From JAJNBA01 sp035512775 (lineage in GTDB: Bacteria; Actinomycetota; UBA4738; HRBIN12): a stretch of DNA of 64,000 bases. The notes under the pieces are model-generated. The model did not search any database, was not told where the DNA came from, and worked only from the letters and a program-made list of their open reading frames with translations. The stretch spans positions 1 through 64,000 of the forward strand of contig DATKDI010000001.1 in assembly GCA_035512775.1 (NCBI GenBank). Direction: 5' to 3'. Within the stretch, counting starts at the first letter, position 1, and each line of letters opens with the position of its first letter. Of the stretch, positions 32,786-40,789 are shown in pieces. The translations under genes and the position numbers were made by a program.

Positions 32786-33279
32786 ACGGACCAACGGAGC
32801 TCCTCGACGATCGCGTCCGCCACGGTTGCCGGATCGCCGCTCGCATCGACCACATGGGCGGCGAACTCGCGATACAGAGGTCCCCGCGAGGCGAGCAGAC
32901 GTTCGAGGTCTCCTTCCTGCCTGATCAACGGCCGATCCTTCGCGGGCTCCACGCGGCGGCGCAGCTCTTCGAGCGGCACGTCCAGGTACACCGCCACGCC
33001 TGTGTTCCGCAGCGTGATCCGGTTGGCGGGTTCGAGCACCACGCCGCCACCGCACGCGACCACGGCCGGGTCCTGCATCGACGCCTTCACGAGGGCCGCG
33101 GCCTCCAGCGCTCGGAAGGCGGCCTCACCCTCGTCCCGGAAGATGTCGGTGACCGCCGCCCCCGCCGCCCGCTCGATCTCCGAATCGAGGTCCACGAATG
33201 GAACGCCGAGGCGCCCCGCAAGCTCTCGGCCCACGGTGGACTTGCCGGCCCCCGGCATACCCACGAGATAGACGATCAC
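32782..33279 (-). CDS. aroK: Shikimate kinase
   Basis: It phosphorylates shikimate. The 165-aa protein has the P-loop LVGMPGAGKSTVGRELAGRL, VDLDSEIERAAG, IFRDEGEAAFRALE, the Walker-B-like VVACGGGVVL, and the lid Arg in RPLIRQEGD. The start is GTG at 33277-33279, overlapping the aroC stop (GTGA). Confidence 0.95.
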   Translation of the reverse strand: MIVYLVGMPGAGKSTVGRELAGRLGVPFVDLDSEIERAAGAAVTDIFRDEGEAAFRALEAAALVKASMQDPAVVACGGGVVLEPANRITLRNTGVAVYLDVPLEELRRRVEPAKDRPLIRQEGDLERLLASRGPLYREFAAHVVDASGDPATVADAIVEELRWSV

Positions 33280-34430
33280 GGCAGCGCCCCCACGAACGCG
33301 TCCAGGTTGCGCCGTGTCTCCGGGAGCGAGTCTCCCCCGAACTTCTCCATGAGCGCGTTCGCGAGCTCGAACGCCACGACCGCTTCGCCGACCACGCCCC
33401 CGGCGGGCACCGCGCAGACGTCGGTCCGCTGCTTGATCGCGACGGCGTCCTGGCCCGTCGCCAGGTCGACGGTCGCGAGCGCCTTCGGCAGGCTCGAGAA
33501 GGGCTTCATCGCGGCCCGGACGCGGATCGGCTGCCCGGTGCTCATCCCTCCCTCGATCCCTCCCGCGCGCGCCGTCGCCCGGGCGATCCGGCCTTCGCGC
33601 CGCACGATCTCGTCGTGCGCAGTCGAGCCGTACCGTGCGGCCGACGCGAATCCATCGCCGATCCCGACGCCCTTGACCGACTGGATACTCATCAACCCGA
33701 GTGCGAGGCGCGCGTCGAGCTTCCGGTCGTAGTGCACGTGCGAGCCGAGTCCAGGCGGGCACCCGTAGGCGATCACCTCGAACTCGCCCCCCACCGTGTC
33801 CCTCGCCTTCCGGACCCGGTCGATCTCGGCGACCATCTTCTCCGCCGCGGCATCGTCGAAGCAGCGCACCGGCGAGGCGTCCACGGCGTCCAGGTCCTCC
33901 GGTGCCGGCAGGCGGCCGGATGCGCGCGCGGTCACCTTCCCGATGCGGACGACGTGCGAGACGATCCGGATCTCCAGCTCCGCGAGGAAGGCCTTGCAGA
34001 CGGCGCCGATCGCCACCCGGGCCGCCGTCTCACGCGCGCTCGCACGCTCCAAGACGTTGCGGACATCGTCGAACCCGTACTTCATCGCTCCCGCGAGGTC
34101 GGCATGACCGGGGCGTGGCCTCGTGAGCCGGTCGGCCGGATCGTCCTGCCCCTCCACGGCCATGAGGTCCCGGTACTTCGTCTCCCACTCGTTGTTGGGG
34201 ATCGTGATCGCGATCGGCGAACCGAGGGTCCTTCCGTGACGGACGCCGCTCAGGATGTCGACGGCATCGGTCTCCAGGCGTTGCCGCCCACCGCGTCCGT
34301 GCCCGTGGCGACGCCGAGCGAGCTCCGCCGCGATCTCCTTGGATGCCACGGGCACGGCCGCCGGCATGCCTTCGAGGATGGCCGCCAGCGCCTTCCCGTG
34401 AGACTCCCCGGCGGTGAGCATCCTGAGCAC
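33276..34430 (-). CDS. aroC: Chorismate synthase
   Basis: It makes chorismate with reduced FMN. The 384-aa protein has MLTAGESHGKALAAILEGMP, RRRHGHGRGGRQRLETD, RPRPGHADLAGAMKYGF, ARETAARVAIGAV and GGIEGGMSTGQPI. The GTG at 34428-34430 gives the usual VLRxLTAGESHG N-terminus. No ribosome-binding site precedes it. A TACGAT hexamer ends six bases before it, so the transcript may be leaderless. Confidence 0.96.
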   Translation of the reverse strand: MLRMLTAGESHGKALAAILEGMPAAVPVASKEIAAELARRRHGHGRGGRQRLETDAVDILSGVRHGRTLGSPIAITIPNNEWETKYRDLMAVEGQDDPADRLTRPRPGHADLAGAMKYGFDDVRNVLERASARETAARVAIGAVCKAFLAELEIRIVSHVVRIGKVTARASGRLPAPEDLDAVDASPVRCFDDAAAEKMVAEIDRVRKARDTVGGEFEVIAYGCPPGLGSHVHYDRKLDARLALGLMSIQSVKGVGIGDGFASAARYGSTAHDEIVRREGRIARATARAGGIEGGMSTGQPIRVRAAMKPFSSLPKALATVDLATGQDAVAIKQRTDVCAVPAGGVVGEAVVAFELANALMEKFGGDSLPETRRNLDAFVGALP

Positions 34431-34436
34431 GGAAGC

Positions 34437-34442
34437 ATCGTA
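34437..34442 (-). promoter_or_regulatory. Putative -10 element giving a leaderless aroC transcript
   Basis: TACGAT, then GCTTCC, then the aroC GTG. It sits just after two strong hairpins that end the pilus operon, as expected for a new transcription unit. Confidence 0.4.
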
Positions 34443-34470
34443 TCGGACCCCATCACGCCGACCTGAGGGT

Positions 34471-34498
34471 GCGGGGGCGGCGCAAGCGCCGCCCCCGC
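34471..34498 (-). terminator. Strong hairpin between the pilus operon and aroC
   Basis: A perfect 13-bp GC-only stem (GCGGGGGCGGCGC / GCGCCGCCCCCGC) has a 2-nt loop. No T-run follows, so it may act as a bidirectional or U-less terminator. Confidence 0.5.
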
Positions 34499-34500
34499 GA

Positions 34501-34534
34501 CCGGCGACCGCTCCCCCCGTGGGCGGGTCGCCGG
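34501..34534 (-). terminator. Hairpin directly after the PilP-like gene stop
   Basis: A 9-bp stem (CCGGCGACC / GGTCGCCGG) has a 16-nt loop and sits one base past the stop codon. It is tandem with the next hairpin and likely marks the end of the pilus transcript. Confidence 0.45.
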
Positions 34535-34535
34535 G

Positions 34536-35108
34536 CTATTTCTGCGCGTTGATGCAGAGGGTGAACTGCTCGTCCCCGAAGAGGAACGTCGCGCAGTTCC
34601 CTCCCACCGAGCGCAGCTCGAACCTGCCGCCCGCGAACTGCTCCCCGACGACCACGTCGTAGACCGTGCCGTCGACCTCCACCTGGACGTGGGTCGCACC
34701 GTCGCGCTCGAAGATGTCGAGCAGGACGACCGTGGACCCGCCGACGTTCCGACTCGACCCACCACCCGGCGCCGTCGGGGAGGGCGTCTGCGTGCCGCCG
34801 CCGCCGTTCGACGGCGAAGGGGTCCCGTTCCCGTTGCCGCCGCCACCACCAGGAACCGTCGGTGACGGGGACGGCGACAGGAAGGGCGGGACGGAGAAGG
34901 GGTCCCGCCCGGTGAAGCTCTGGATCGGAGGGCCGGCGCCCCCGGGTGAGGGACTGGGCGACTCGGCACCGGGCGTCGTCGGAGGGATCGGCGGGAAGGC
35001 CTCTTCGCCCCCTCCGAGGACGGAGAACAGCACGAAACCCGCCAGCAGCACGCCGACGACGACGCCGCCGATGGTCACTGTTCGTCGATCTCGTTCAGAT
35101 AGCGCCAT
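34536..35108 (-). CDS. PilP-like type IV pilus inner-membrane protein
   Basis: This 190-aa protein closes the pilMNO-type operon. A short cytoplasmic N-terminus is followed by one transmembrane helix (about 13-33, TIGGVVVGVLLAGFVLFSVL). A long Pro/Ser/Gly-rich linker contains TGRDPFSVPPF, resembling the GRDPF motif of PilP/GspC homologues. A compact beta-rich C-terminal domain starts near 125 (VVLLDIFERDGATHVQVEVD) with two cysteines (NCATFLF, TLCINAQ). The PilP role is inferred from position and topology. No PilQ secretin is nearby, as expected for a monoderm. Confidence 0.6.
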   Translation of the reverse strand: MALSERDRRTVTIGGVVVGVLLAGFVLFSVLGGGEEAFPPIPPTTPGAESPSPSPGGAGPPIQSFTGRDPFSVPPFLSPSPSPTVPGGGGGNGNGTPSPSNGGGGTQTPSPTAPGGGSSRNVGGSTVVLLDIFERDGATHVQVEVDGTVYDVVVGEQFAGGRFELRSVGGNCATFLFGDEQFTLCINAQK

Positions 35109-35110
35109 CG

Positions 35111-35698
35111 TTATGCCCCCGGGATCGCACCCTGCTCGGTCGGGCCGGGCTCGGAGCCCGGTCCCGAGCTGACGTCGCTCGTGTACAGCGTGATCGTGGC
35201 GGCGAACGAGAGCGCCGCCCCCTCGATCGGGCTCAGATCCATCGACTGGACGGTCGCGGCGCGAGGGAGCGTTTCGATCTCGTGGAGGTACTTCACGAGC
35301 GCGAAATACGAGCCCTCGCCGCTGGCAGAGATGGAGATGCTCGAGAAAGGCGCCGTTACCGACGTGGCGGGTGTGGCCGGCGTGAGGCTCAGCACCGTCA
35401 CGCCGGAGACCGACGCGGCGTTCCGGAGGAAGAGGATCGCGCCCGGGAGATCGGCCGTGGGCGGCACCTTCCCGTCGACCTCCCGGATGGCTGCCTCGTT
35501 CTCGGGCGCCTCGTCGCGCGCCTGCTCCAGCGCGTTCAGTTGCGCGCTCAACGTCTGCTGTTGCGCACGCGTGTCCTCGAGCTCTTCTCTCGCCTGGGCG
35601 ACCTCATTCATCTTGGGAAGCACGAGGAAGAAGACCAGCAGCAACCCGAGGATCGCGGCTCCCGCGCCGGCGACGATCACGGCTCGCCTACCCTGCAT
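35111..35698 (-). CDS. pilO: PilO-like type IV pilus assembly protein
   Basis: This 195-aa bitopic protein has an N-terminal transmembrane helix (about 8-28). A coiled coil follows (about 30-70, NEVAQAREELEDTRAQQQ) and then a ferredoxin-like PilO domain with FLRNAASVSGVTVLSLTPAT and YFALVKYLHEIETLPRAATV. It sits between pilN (10-bp overlap) and the PilP-like gene. It would form the alignment subcomplex with PilM and PilN. Confidence 0.82.
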   Translation of the reverse strand: MQGRRAVIVAGAGAAILGLLLVFFLVLPKMNEVAQAREELEDTRAQQQTLSAQLNALEQARDEAPENEAAIREVDGKVPPTADLPGAILFLRNAASVSGVTVLSLTPATPATSVTAPFSSISISASGEGSYFALVKYLHEIETLPRAATVQSMDLSPIEGAALSFAATITLYTSDVSSGPGSEPGPTEQGAIPGA

Positions 35699-36311
35699 CG
35701 GCGACCACCCCTCCGGCTCGGCGTCCCCGCTCCGTGACCACGGCCCCGGTCAGGTCGACTCCCGACGTGTAGGTGATCGGCCCGTTCTCCGGATCCGCGA
35801 TGGAGTTCACCCATGGGTTGACCCAGCCGCGCACCCGTTCGAGTCGCGTGAGCCACGAGGCGACCGTTTGATAGTCCAGGGCAAGCCCGGCGACATCGAT
35901 CCGCCCGGTGAACGTCGTGTCGCCTCCCACGGATGCGGTGGGTTCCTGGGCGGCTGCGGTCATCGCGGTGAGCGCCGCGGTGCTCGGGATCACACGAGAG
36001 ACATCCATGAGCAGTCCCGAGAAAGAGATCTCGTTGGCGTAGACGGCGTCCAGGAGCTCCTGCTTCGCCTGGGCTCGCGCGCGCAGCTCCTCGAACTCAC
36101 GGAGCCTCTCGATCTCTCCTTGCAGACCCTGGTTGGTCTGCTGCTGCTGGTCGATGTCGCTCCTGACGGCACCCAGGTTCCCCAGCTGAAGGACGTAGAA
36201 GACGAAGATGAGTCCGATCACCCCGATACCGGCAAGCGCGACGACGCCGGCCAGCCGTCGCTGACGCTGGGAGGCGAGGATCTCGGGCGGGAGGAGGTTG
36301 ACCTGGCTCAC
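35688..36311 (-). CDS. pilN: PilN-like type IV pilus assembly protein
   Basis: This 207-aa bitopic protein starts VSQVNLLPPEI, and the NLLP motif is the PilM-binding peptide of PilN. It then has one transmembrane helix (about 24-44), a coiled coil (RSDIDQQQQTNQGLQGEIE), and a periplasmic-type domain. The start is the GTG at 36309-36311, overlapping the pilM stop (GTGA) with GGAG six bases upstream. Confidence 0.85.
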   Translation of the reverse strand: MSQVNLLPPEILASQRQRRLAGVVALAGIGVIGLIFVFYVLQLGNLGAVRSDIDQQQQTNQGLQGEIERLREFEELRARAQAKQELLDAVYANEISFSGLLMDVSRVIPSTAALTAMTAAAQEPTASVGGDTTFTGRIDVAGLALDYQTVASWLTRLERVRGWVNPWVNSIADPENGPITYTSGVDLTGAVVTERGRRAGGVVADAG

Positions 36312-37399
36312 GAGCCGCTCCAAGGGATGCCGAGGCCGACGGCGGTCGCGAGCAGCGGCTCGGCCTCCGCTTGCGCCGCCTCGGACAAGGACAACTTCGA
36401 CCCGACCCGACTGAACACGCGGCCGGGCTCGACGGTGACGGGGATCCGCTGCCGCAAGATGTCGATGAAGCCGTCGAGCTTCGATCCGCCACCGGAGATG
36501 AGCAGTCGCTCGATGCGGGCGCCCTGGGTCTGCGCCGTGTAGAACTCGAGCGAGGATCGGATCTCGTCGACGAACTGGGTCGCACGCTGCATCGCGATCT
36601 CGCTCGCCTGCGCGAGCTGCTTCGCGATCTCTTTCGCCTCCTCGGTTGTGGGCTCGGCGTCCCCCCCGACGTCTCCCCGCTTCAACCGCTCGGCGACGTC
36701 GTCCTCCACGGACATGCCCCGAGCGATCGCAACGGTGATGTCCCGGCCTCCCGACGGGAGGATCCGGACGAACCGGGTCTCCCCCGCCGCATGCACGACG
36801 ATGTTGGTGACGTGGGCTCCGACGTCGACGACGGCCTCGCCCCCGCTGGTCTCGAGTTCCATCCCGGCGCCGGTGGCCCCGACGGCCCGGACCAGTGCGA
36901 ACGGAACCAGGTCGAGCCCCACCGGCTCGAGCTTCGCGCCTGTCGCGGCGGCGATGAGCGTGTCCACCATCGCCTTCTGCGCCGCCACCAGCAGCAGACG
37001 GAGCATCTGCCGGCCCTCGACCTCCATCTCCTCGATCAGGTGGTAGTCCAGGACCGCCTCATCCACAGGCATCGGGATGAACTCTTGGACCTGGAACCCG
37101 AGTGACTGTCGGAGCTCTTTCTCGGGCATCGTCGGGAGTGCGATCTCCCGAACGACGACGCGCTGGTTCCCCACTCCCATCCAGACCTTTCGCGATTTGA
37201 ACCCGCCGTGGCTCGATGACCAGAGCTCTCTCAGTGCTTCGGACACCGCCTCCACGTCCCGAACCTCGCCGTTCTCGACAGCACCCACCGGAAGCGGCAC
37301 CTGCGCCGCGCGGATGATCGTCGGGGGCGAACCCTCAGCCAGCTCGGCCGCCCGAACGGCGGTCGAGCCGACGTCGAGCCCGATCCTCGTCTTCGGCAC
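36308..37399 (-). CDS. pilM: PilM, actin-like type IV pilus assembly ATPase
   Basis: This 363-aa cytoplasmic protein has the actin/FtsA fold: TRIGLDVGSTAVRAAELAEG (phosphate 1), AVVDVGAHVTNIVVH (phosphate 2), and LLISGGGSKLDGFIDIL (adenosine). The subdomain QSLGFQVQEFIPMPVDEAVL is typical of PilM. GTG start; one-base overlap with the HTH gene (TAGTG). It binds the N-terminal peptide of PilN. Confidence 0.93.
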   Translation of the reverse strand: MPKTRIGLDVGSTAVRAAELAEGSPPTIIRAAQVPLPVGAVENGEVRDVEAVSEALRELWSSSHGGFKSRKVWMGVGNQRVVVREIALPTMPEKELRQSLGFQVQEFIPMPVDEAVLDYHLIEEMEVEGRQMLRLLLVAAQKAMVDTLIAAATGAKLEPVGLDLVPFALVRAVGATGAGMELETSGGEAVVDVGAHVTNIVVHAAGETRFVRILPSGGRDITVAIARGMSVEDDVAERLKRGDVGGDAEPTTEEAKEIAKQLAQASEIAMQRATQFVDEIRSSLEFYTAQTQGARIERLLISGGGSKLDGFIDILRQRIPVTVEPGRVFSRVGSKLSLSEAAQAEAEPLLATAVGLGIPWSGS

Positions 37400-37605
37400 T
37401 AGCCGCCCTCCACGTGCACGGATCGTCCCTCCAGGAACCGCTCGAGATCGGCCTCGAAGATCCGGTAACCCTTGCCCACCCGGAGCGCCGGGAGCTCACC
37501 CGACCGGATGAGGCGGTAGACGGTCATGTTGGAGACGCGCATCGCCGAGGCGACTTCGGCCACGGTGAAGAGCCTCCCCGTCACGAACGCCCTTGAGCCG
37601 CTCAC
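37399..37605 (-). CDS. Small excisionase-type helix-turn-helix protein of the pilus locus
   Basis: This is about 68 aa with a MerR/excisionase-like winged helix (HTH_17): RLFTVAEVASAMRVSNMTVY, then RLIRSGELPALRVGKGYRIF and a C-terminal helix DLERFLEG. It is directly coupled to pilM (one-base overlap). The start is uncertain. I use the GTG at 37603-37605, which has AAGGAG four bases upstream; the adjacent GTG (37608) or an ATG at 37621-37623 are alternatives. It probably regulates or anchors the pilus operon. Direct 9-bp repeats lie just upstream. Confidence 0.75.
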   Translation of the reverse strand: MSGSRAFVTGRLFTVAEVASAMRVSNMTVYRLIRSGELPALRVGKGYRIFEADLERFLEGRSVHVEGG

Positions 37606-37631
37606 CACGCTCCTTCGGTGCATCTCATATG

Positions 37632-37658
37632 TCACATGAAGCACATCAGCCACATCAG
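37632..37658 (-). repeat. Three 9-bp direct repeats upstream of the pilus HTH gene (possible operator)
   Basis: CACAT occurs at 37633, 37642 and 37651, exactly 9 bp apart (TCACATGAA, GCACATCAG, CCACATCAG). They lie in a locally AT-richer stretch immediately upstream of the HTH gene start. If one of the far-upstream starts is used, the same repeats would be coding. Confidence 0.4.
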
Positions 37659-37687
37659 ATTCTTTGAGGCACACCTGCCTCGTTGGG

Positions 37688-37703
37688 GGTGTTACGAAAC
37701 ACC
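37688..37703. repeat. Small inverted repeat upstream of the HTH gene
   Basis: GGTGTT-ACGA-AACACC is a perfect 6-bp inverted repeat in the roughly 245-bp gap between pilD and the HTH gene. It could be an operator half-site pair. A TTGACT hexamer (minus strand, 37717-37722) lies just upstream, but no clear -10 was found. Confidence 0.3.
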
Positions 37704-37850
37704 AGGCAACTAGCGAAGTCAAACATCTCGGACCGCTAAGAACGGATGCGCTGGAGTACTGCTCCGAAGGGGCCCCAGTCAGAGGATCGATGGTCCGGAG
37801 GAGGGGGCCGGGAACTCGTGGTCGGGGAAGGGAGTCTCAGAGATCCGTGA

Positions 37851-38627
37851 TCAGAGGAAGCGGCCGATGTACCAGGAGGCGATCTCCTCGCCCCACAGGC
37901 CCGCCACCACCGCGCCCGCGGCGAGGTAAGGCCCGAACGGGATCGCGCTCTTCCGGCCTCTCCCCATCGCCAGAGCGACCAGTCCCCCGAGACCGCCCGA
38001 GGCGATCGCCGCGCCTGCGGCCACACCGACGAAGCGCAGGCCGAGCGACCCGAAGACCAGCCCGATCAAGGCGGCGAGCTTCACGTCTCCCATCCCCATC
38101 CCCCCCGATACCGCAGCGACGACGAAGAGGATCCCCCCGTACAGCAGGAGCCCGATGCCCGCACGGGCCGGGTCTGCCGCCTCGCCGATGAACCGGGCGA
38201 GCACGATGAGCACGGAGAACAGGACGAGCGAGGGGTACATCAAGCGGTTGGGGATGATCCGATGTCTGAGGTCGATGAGGGCGATCCCCGGCATGAGCGC
38301 GAGGAGACCTCCGATCAACACCGCCTGCCATGGGTTCGGGTGCCGGATCGCCACGAGGACCACGAGTCCGGCCGTGGCCAGCTCGACCAAGGGGTACTCG
38401 ACGGAGATGCGTGCGCCGCATCGCCGGCACCTGCCCCGGAGCAAGAACCAGGAGAGCACCGGGATGTTGTCGCGAGCGCCGATCTCCGCTCCACAGGAAG
38501 GACACCTCGATCGGGGCCGCACGACGGACTCGCCCCTCGGGAGCCGGTGGACCGCGACCGTCATGAAGCTGCCCACGCCGAGTCCGAACGGCAGGGCGAC
38601 GATCGCGCGGATCCAAGCGTCATCCAC
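37851..38627 (-). CDS. pilD: Prepilin peptidase / N-methyltransferase
   Basis: This 258-aa polytopic aspartyl protease cleaves and methylates type III signal peptides. The N-terminal cytoplasmic domain has two CxxC pairs (RCPSCGAEIGARDN, GRCRRCGARISVEYPLVE). The catalytic aspartates are in ALIDLRHRIIPNRL and SGGMGMGDVKLAALIG. Several hydrophobic segments are visible. GTG start. It would process the four prepilins encoded just upstream. Confidence 0.95.
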   Translation of the reverse strand: MDDAWIRAIVALPFGLGVGSFMTVAVHRLPRGESVVRPRSRCPSCGAEIGARDNIPVLSWFLLRGRCRRCGARISVEYPLVELATAGLVVLVAIRHPNPWQAVLIGGLLALMPGIALIDLRHRIIPNRLMYPSLVLFSVLIVLARFIGEAADPARAGIGLLLYGGILFVVAAVSGGMGMGDVKLAALIGLVFGSLGLRFVGVAAGAAIASGGLGGLVALAMGRGRKSAIPFGPYLAAGAVVAGLWGEEIASWYIGRFL

Positions 38628-38678
38628 GGGGCCGAACCCTACCCGCAGGCGTGCCCGCGGTGGTGGAAGCGTGCCGCC

Positions 38679-40118
38679 TCACTCGTGGATGTAGGAGATG
38701 TCCTGCTTGAAGCCGGTGACACCGGTGATCCCGGGGACCAGCACCGGCTTGTAGGACATCTTGAAGTTGTTCCCGATCGTGACGTCCTTCGCCAGCACCT
38801 GGCCCGCGAACGCGTTCTGATTGCTCATCGTGGCCTTGCACGGCGTGTAGAACGAGACGTTCGTCCAGCTGTTGAAGCTCGTGTTGTTGCCGACGGAGAT
38901 GTCCTTCGTGCCGTCGCAGGGGCTGTCCGAGTACACGCTGATGAAATGGATGTTCTTGATCGAACCGGACGTCCCGTTCCACGTCGAACGCTGCGCGAAG
39001 TTGAAGCCGCCGTCGGAGAGGATCCCCAGGTGCCCGGGGAGCGTGTAGATCGTGTTGTTGGGGGGCGCGAGGGTACACGTCTCGTCGATGCGGATCAGCG
39101 CGTTGGTGATACCGCTCGTCGCCCAGCGGTTCTTGATCCAGTCGTGCGCCTTGGTGCACTTCGTGGTCCCGGTGGCCGTGCTCAGATCGACCAGCGTGTA
39201 GCCGGCGGAGATCCACGGGGCGGTATCCGACGTGATCTGGGGAAAGCTCTGCGTGGGCACGTCCGGCATGCTCACGAACTCGGTGATCGTGCCGCCGATC
39301 GTGAGCTTCGAATCGTCGACATCACCGCCGGCGGTCGCGTCGCCGTCGACGAAACCCGTACCGAAGATGTCGCCCTCCGACGAGAGGGCGGCGGCCTCGA
39401 CGGTCGCAGGGTTGCCCACATCCACGTCGTCGCGGGCCCACAGGTTCCCCTTGATGATCGCACCGTTGTTCAGGGTGGCGGATCCGAACGGGACATAGAC
39501 GTTCCCGTACACGGTCATCGAGTTCTGGATGTTGAGGTTCCCGTTCAGGACGTAGATGTCACCGTCGTTCCCGGTGTTCCCGTTCACCGTGAAGTTCCCC
39601 TGGAAGTCGGGGCCGTTCACGGCGAGGATCGCTGCCCCGAAGCCTCCGAAGTTCGGCGTGAGCCGGATGTACGTCTCGATCGTCCGTGCCGGCGCTCCGT
39701 TGATCGTTCCCGTGGACTCCACCTTCGCGAAAGCGGGGTAGGTCGTGTCGGTGAAGGTGGAGCATTTCATCTGCGTCGTGCCGTCGGCCGCGTAGAACGT
39801 CCCGATAGAGTCGAAGGCCGCCTGGGACGGCCCTGATTGCACGACGTCACCGATGGTGAGCAGGCCAGTCCCGCCGTCGCATCCGGGATCCACGGCCATG
39901 GACAGCGAGGGCGTGGTCTGCAGGTACGCGTACCAGTGATTCGTTCCCGCCTCTGCCGCGTTGATCGACAGGAGCCGCTCCCGGTCGTACCCGCTGGAAT
40001 CCAGCGAATGGATCGACTGGGCCACCACCACGGTGGAGAGGATCAGCACGACGAACGCGACGGAGAGCGACACGATCATCGCGACCCCCCGTTCCTCGTC
40101 TCGCAGGCGCTTGAGCAT
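38679..40118 (-). CDS. PilX-like minor pilin-type protein with bactofilin-like repeat domain
   Basis: This 479-aa protein begins with a short basic leader and one hydrophobic helix (RGVAMIVSLSVAFVVLILST). The AAEAGTNHWYAYL pattern follows, as in PilX/PilX_N proteins. The exported part from about 160 to 260 has regularly spaced valine/glycine/asparagine turns (FTVNGNTGNDGDIYVLNGN, MTVYGNVYVPFGSATLNNGA). That suggests a right-handed beta-helix like polymer-forming bactofilins. Several cysteines could pair. The glycine-phenylalanine prepilin cleavage site is not canonical (RGV). Likely a minor or surface subunit of the pilus. Confidence 0.65.
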   Translation of the reverse strand: MLKRLRDEERGVAMIVSLSVAFVVLILSTVVVAQSIHSLDSSGYDRERLLSINAAEAGTNHWYAYLQTTPSLSMAVDPGCDGGTGLLTIGDVVQSGPSQAAFDSIGTFYAADGTTQMKCSTFTDTTYPAFAKVESTGTINGAPARTIETYIRLTPNFGGFGAAILAVNGPDFQGNFTVNGNTGNDGDIYVLNGNLNIQNSMTVYGNVYVPFGSATLNNGAIIKGNLWARDDVDVGNPATVEAAALSSEGDIFGTGFVDGDATAGGDVDDSKLTIGGTITEFVSMPDVPTQSFPQITSDTAPWISAGYTLVDLSTATGTTKCTKAHDWIKNRWATSGITNALIRIDETCTLAPPNNTIYTLPGHLGILSDGGFNFAQRSTWNGTSGSIKNIHFISVYSDSPCDGTKDISVGNNTSFNSWTNVSFYTPCKATMSNQNAFAGQVLAKDVTIGNNFKMSYKPVLVPGITGVTGFKQDISYIHE

Positions 40119-40143
40119 CGGTGTCGTCTCCTTTGATCTGGCG

Positions 40144-40785
40144 TCAGATGAGTGGGTCCGGGAGCGTTTCGCAGAGCTGGATGGGATAGCCGAACGACGT
40201 GTTGCGGCCAGTCAGCGATGCCTCGAAGAGCTGGGTGGCTTGGGGACGGTTCTGCAGGTCGGGGTTCACGTGGAACGCGACGGCGATGGTCCGTCCAGCC
40301 GGGTCCAGGGAGAACGCCGGTTGGGCGAGGGTACGATTCACGACCCCGTCGGCGACGACCGTCCAATCGGACGCGGCGTTCGGGTCGAGCACAGGCCACG
40401 TCCGGTACAGCACCTGCTGCTCGTCGTTCACCAGCCAGAGGGCGCATCGGGGATCCTCGTTCTCGGCCTGCTCGGCCTGGGTGTAGATCCGGAACAGATA
40501 GCCGGTGGCTGCGGCGTCGAAGGGATCGTTCCCCGATTCGTCGACCGGGTCATACAGGATGTTCCCGGAACGGACCAACCGGTCGATCGACTGCAGAGTG
40601 AGGCGAGCCTGATCGTTCAGTTGTCCACGCACTTCTTCCTCCACGACCGCTCGCTGGATGCTCGAGAGCGTGGTGGTCATGACCAGCATCACGATGGAGA
40701 GGATCGCCATCGCGACGACGAGCTCGACCAACGTCATGCCACGCTCTTCACGGAGCCGACGCAGCATCCACGTGAACCGCGGCAT
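40144..40785 (-). CDS. PilW/PulJ-like minor pilin
   Basis: This 213-aa protein has a clear type III signal: RRLREERG|MTLVELVVAMAILSI, with Glu at +5 of the mature pilin and a hydrophobic helix to about residue 38. A soluble domain with typical J-type minor pilin pattern (QARLTLQSIDRLVRSGNI) and a C-terminal Cys pair follow. Gene order after the V-like and before the X-like proteins supports a role in pilus initiation. Confidence 0.75.
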   Translation of the reverse strand: MPRFTWMLRRLREERGMTLVELVVAMAILSIVMLVMTTTLSSIQRAVVEEEVRGQLNDQARLTLQSIDRLVRSGNILYDPVDESGNDPFDAAATGYLFRIYTQAEQAENEDPRCALWLVNDEQQVLYRTWPVLDPNAASDWTVVADGVVNRTLAQPAFSLDPAGRTIAVAFHVNPDLQNRPQATQLFEASLTGRNTSFGYPIQLCETLPDPLI

Positions 40786-40789
40786 AGGC

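Noticed and set aside
31713..32855. Long N-terminal extension of aroQ through aroB
   Set aside because: AroQ is a single-domain protein of about 145 residues; the extension is antisense-like composition and the ATGA overlap with aroB marks the real start.
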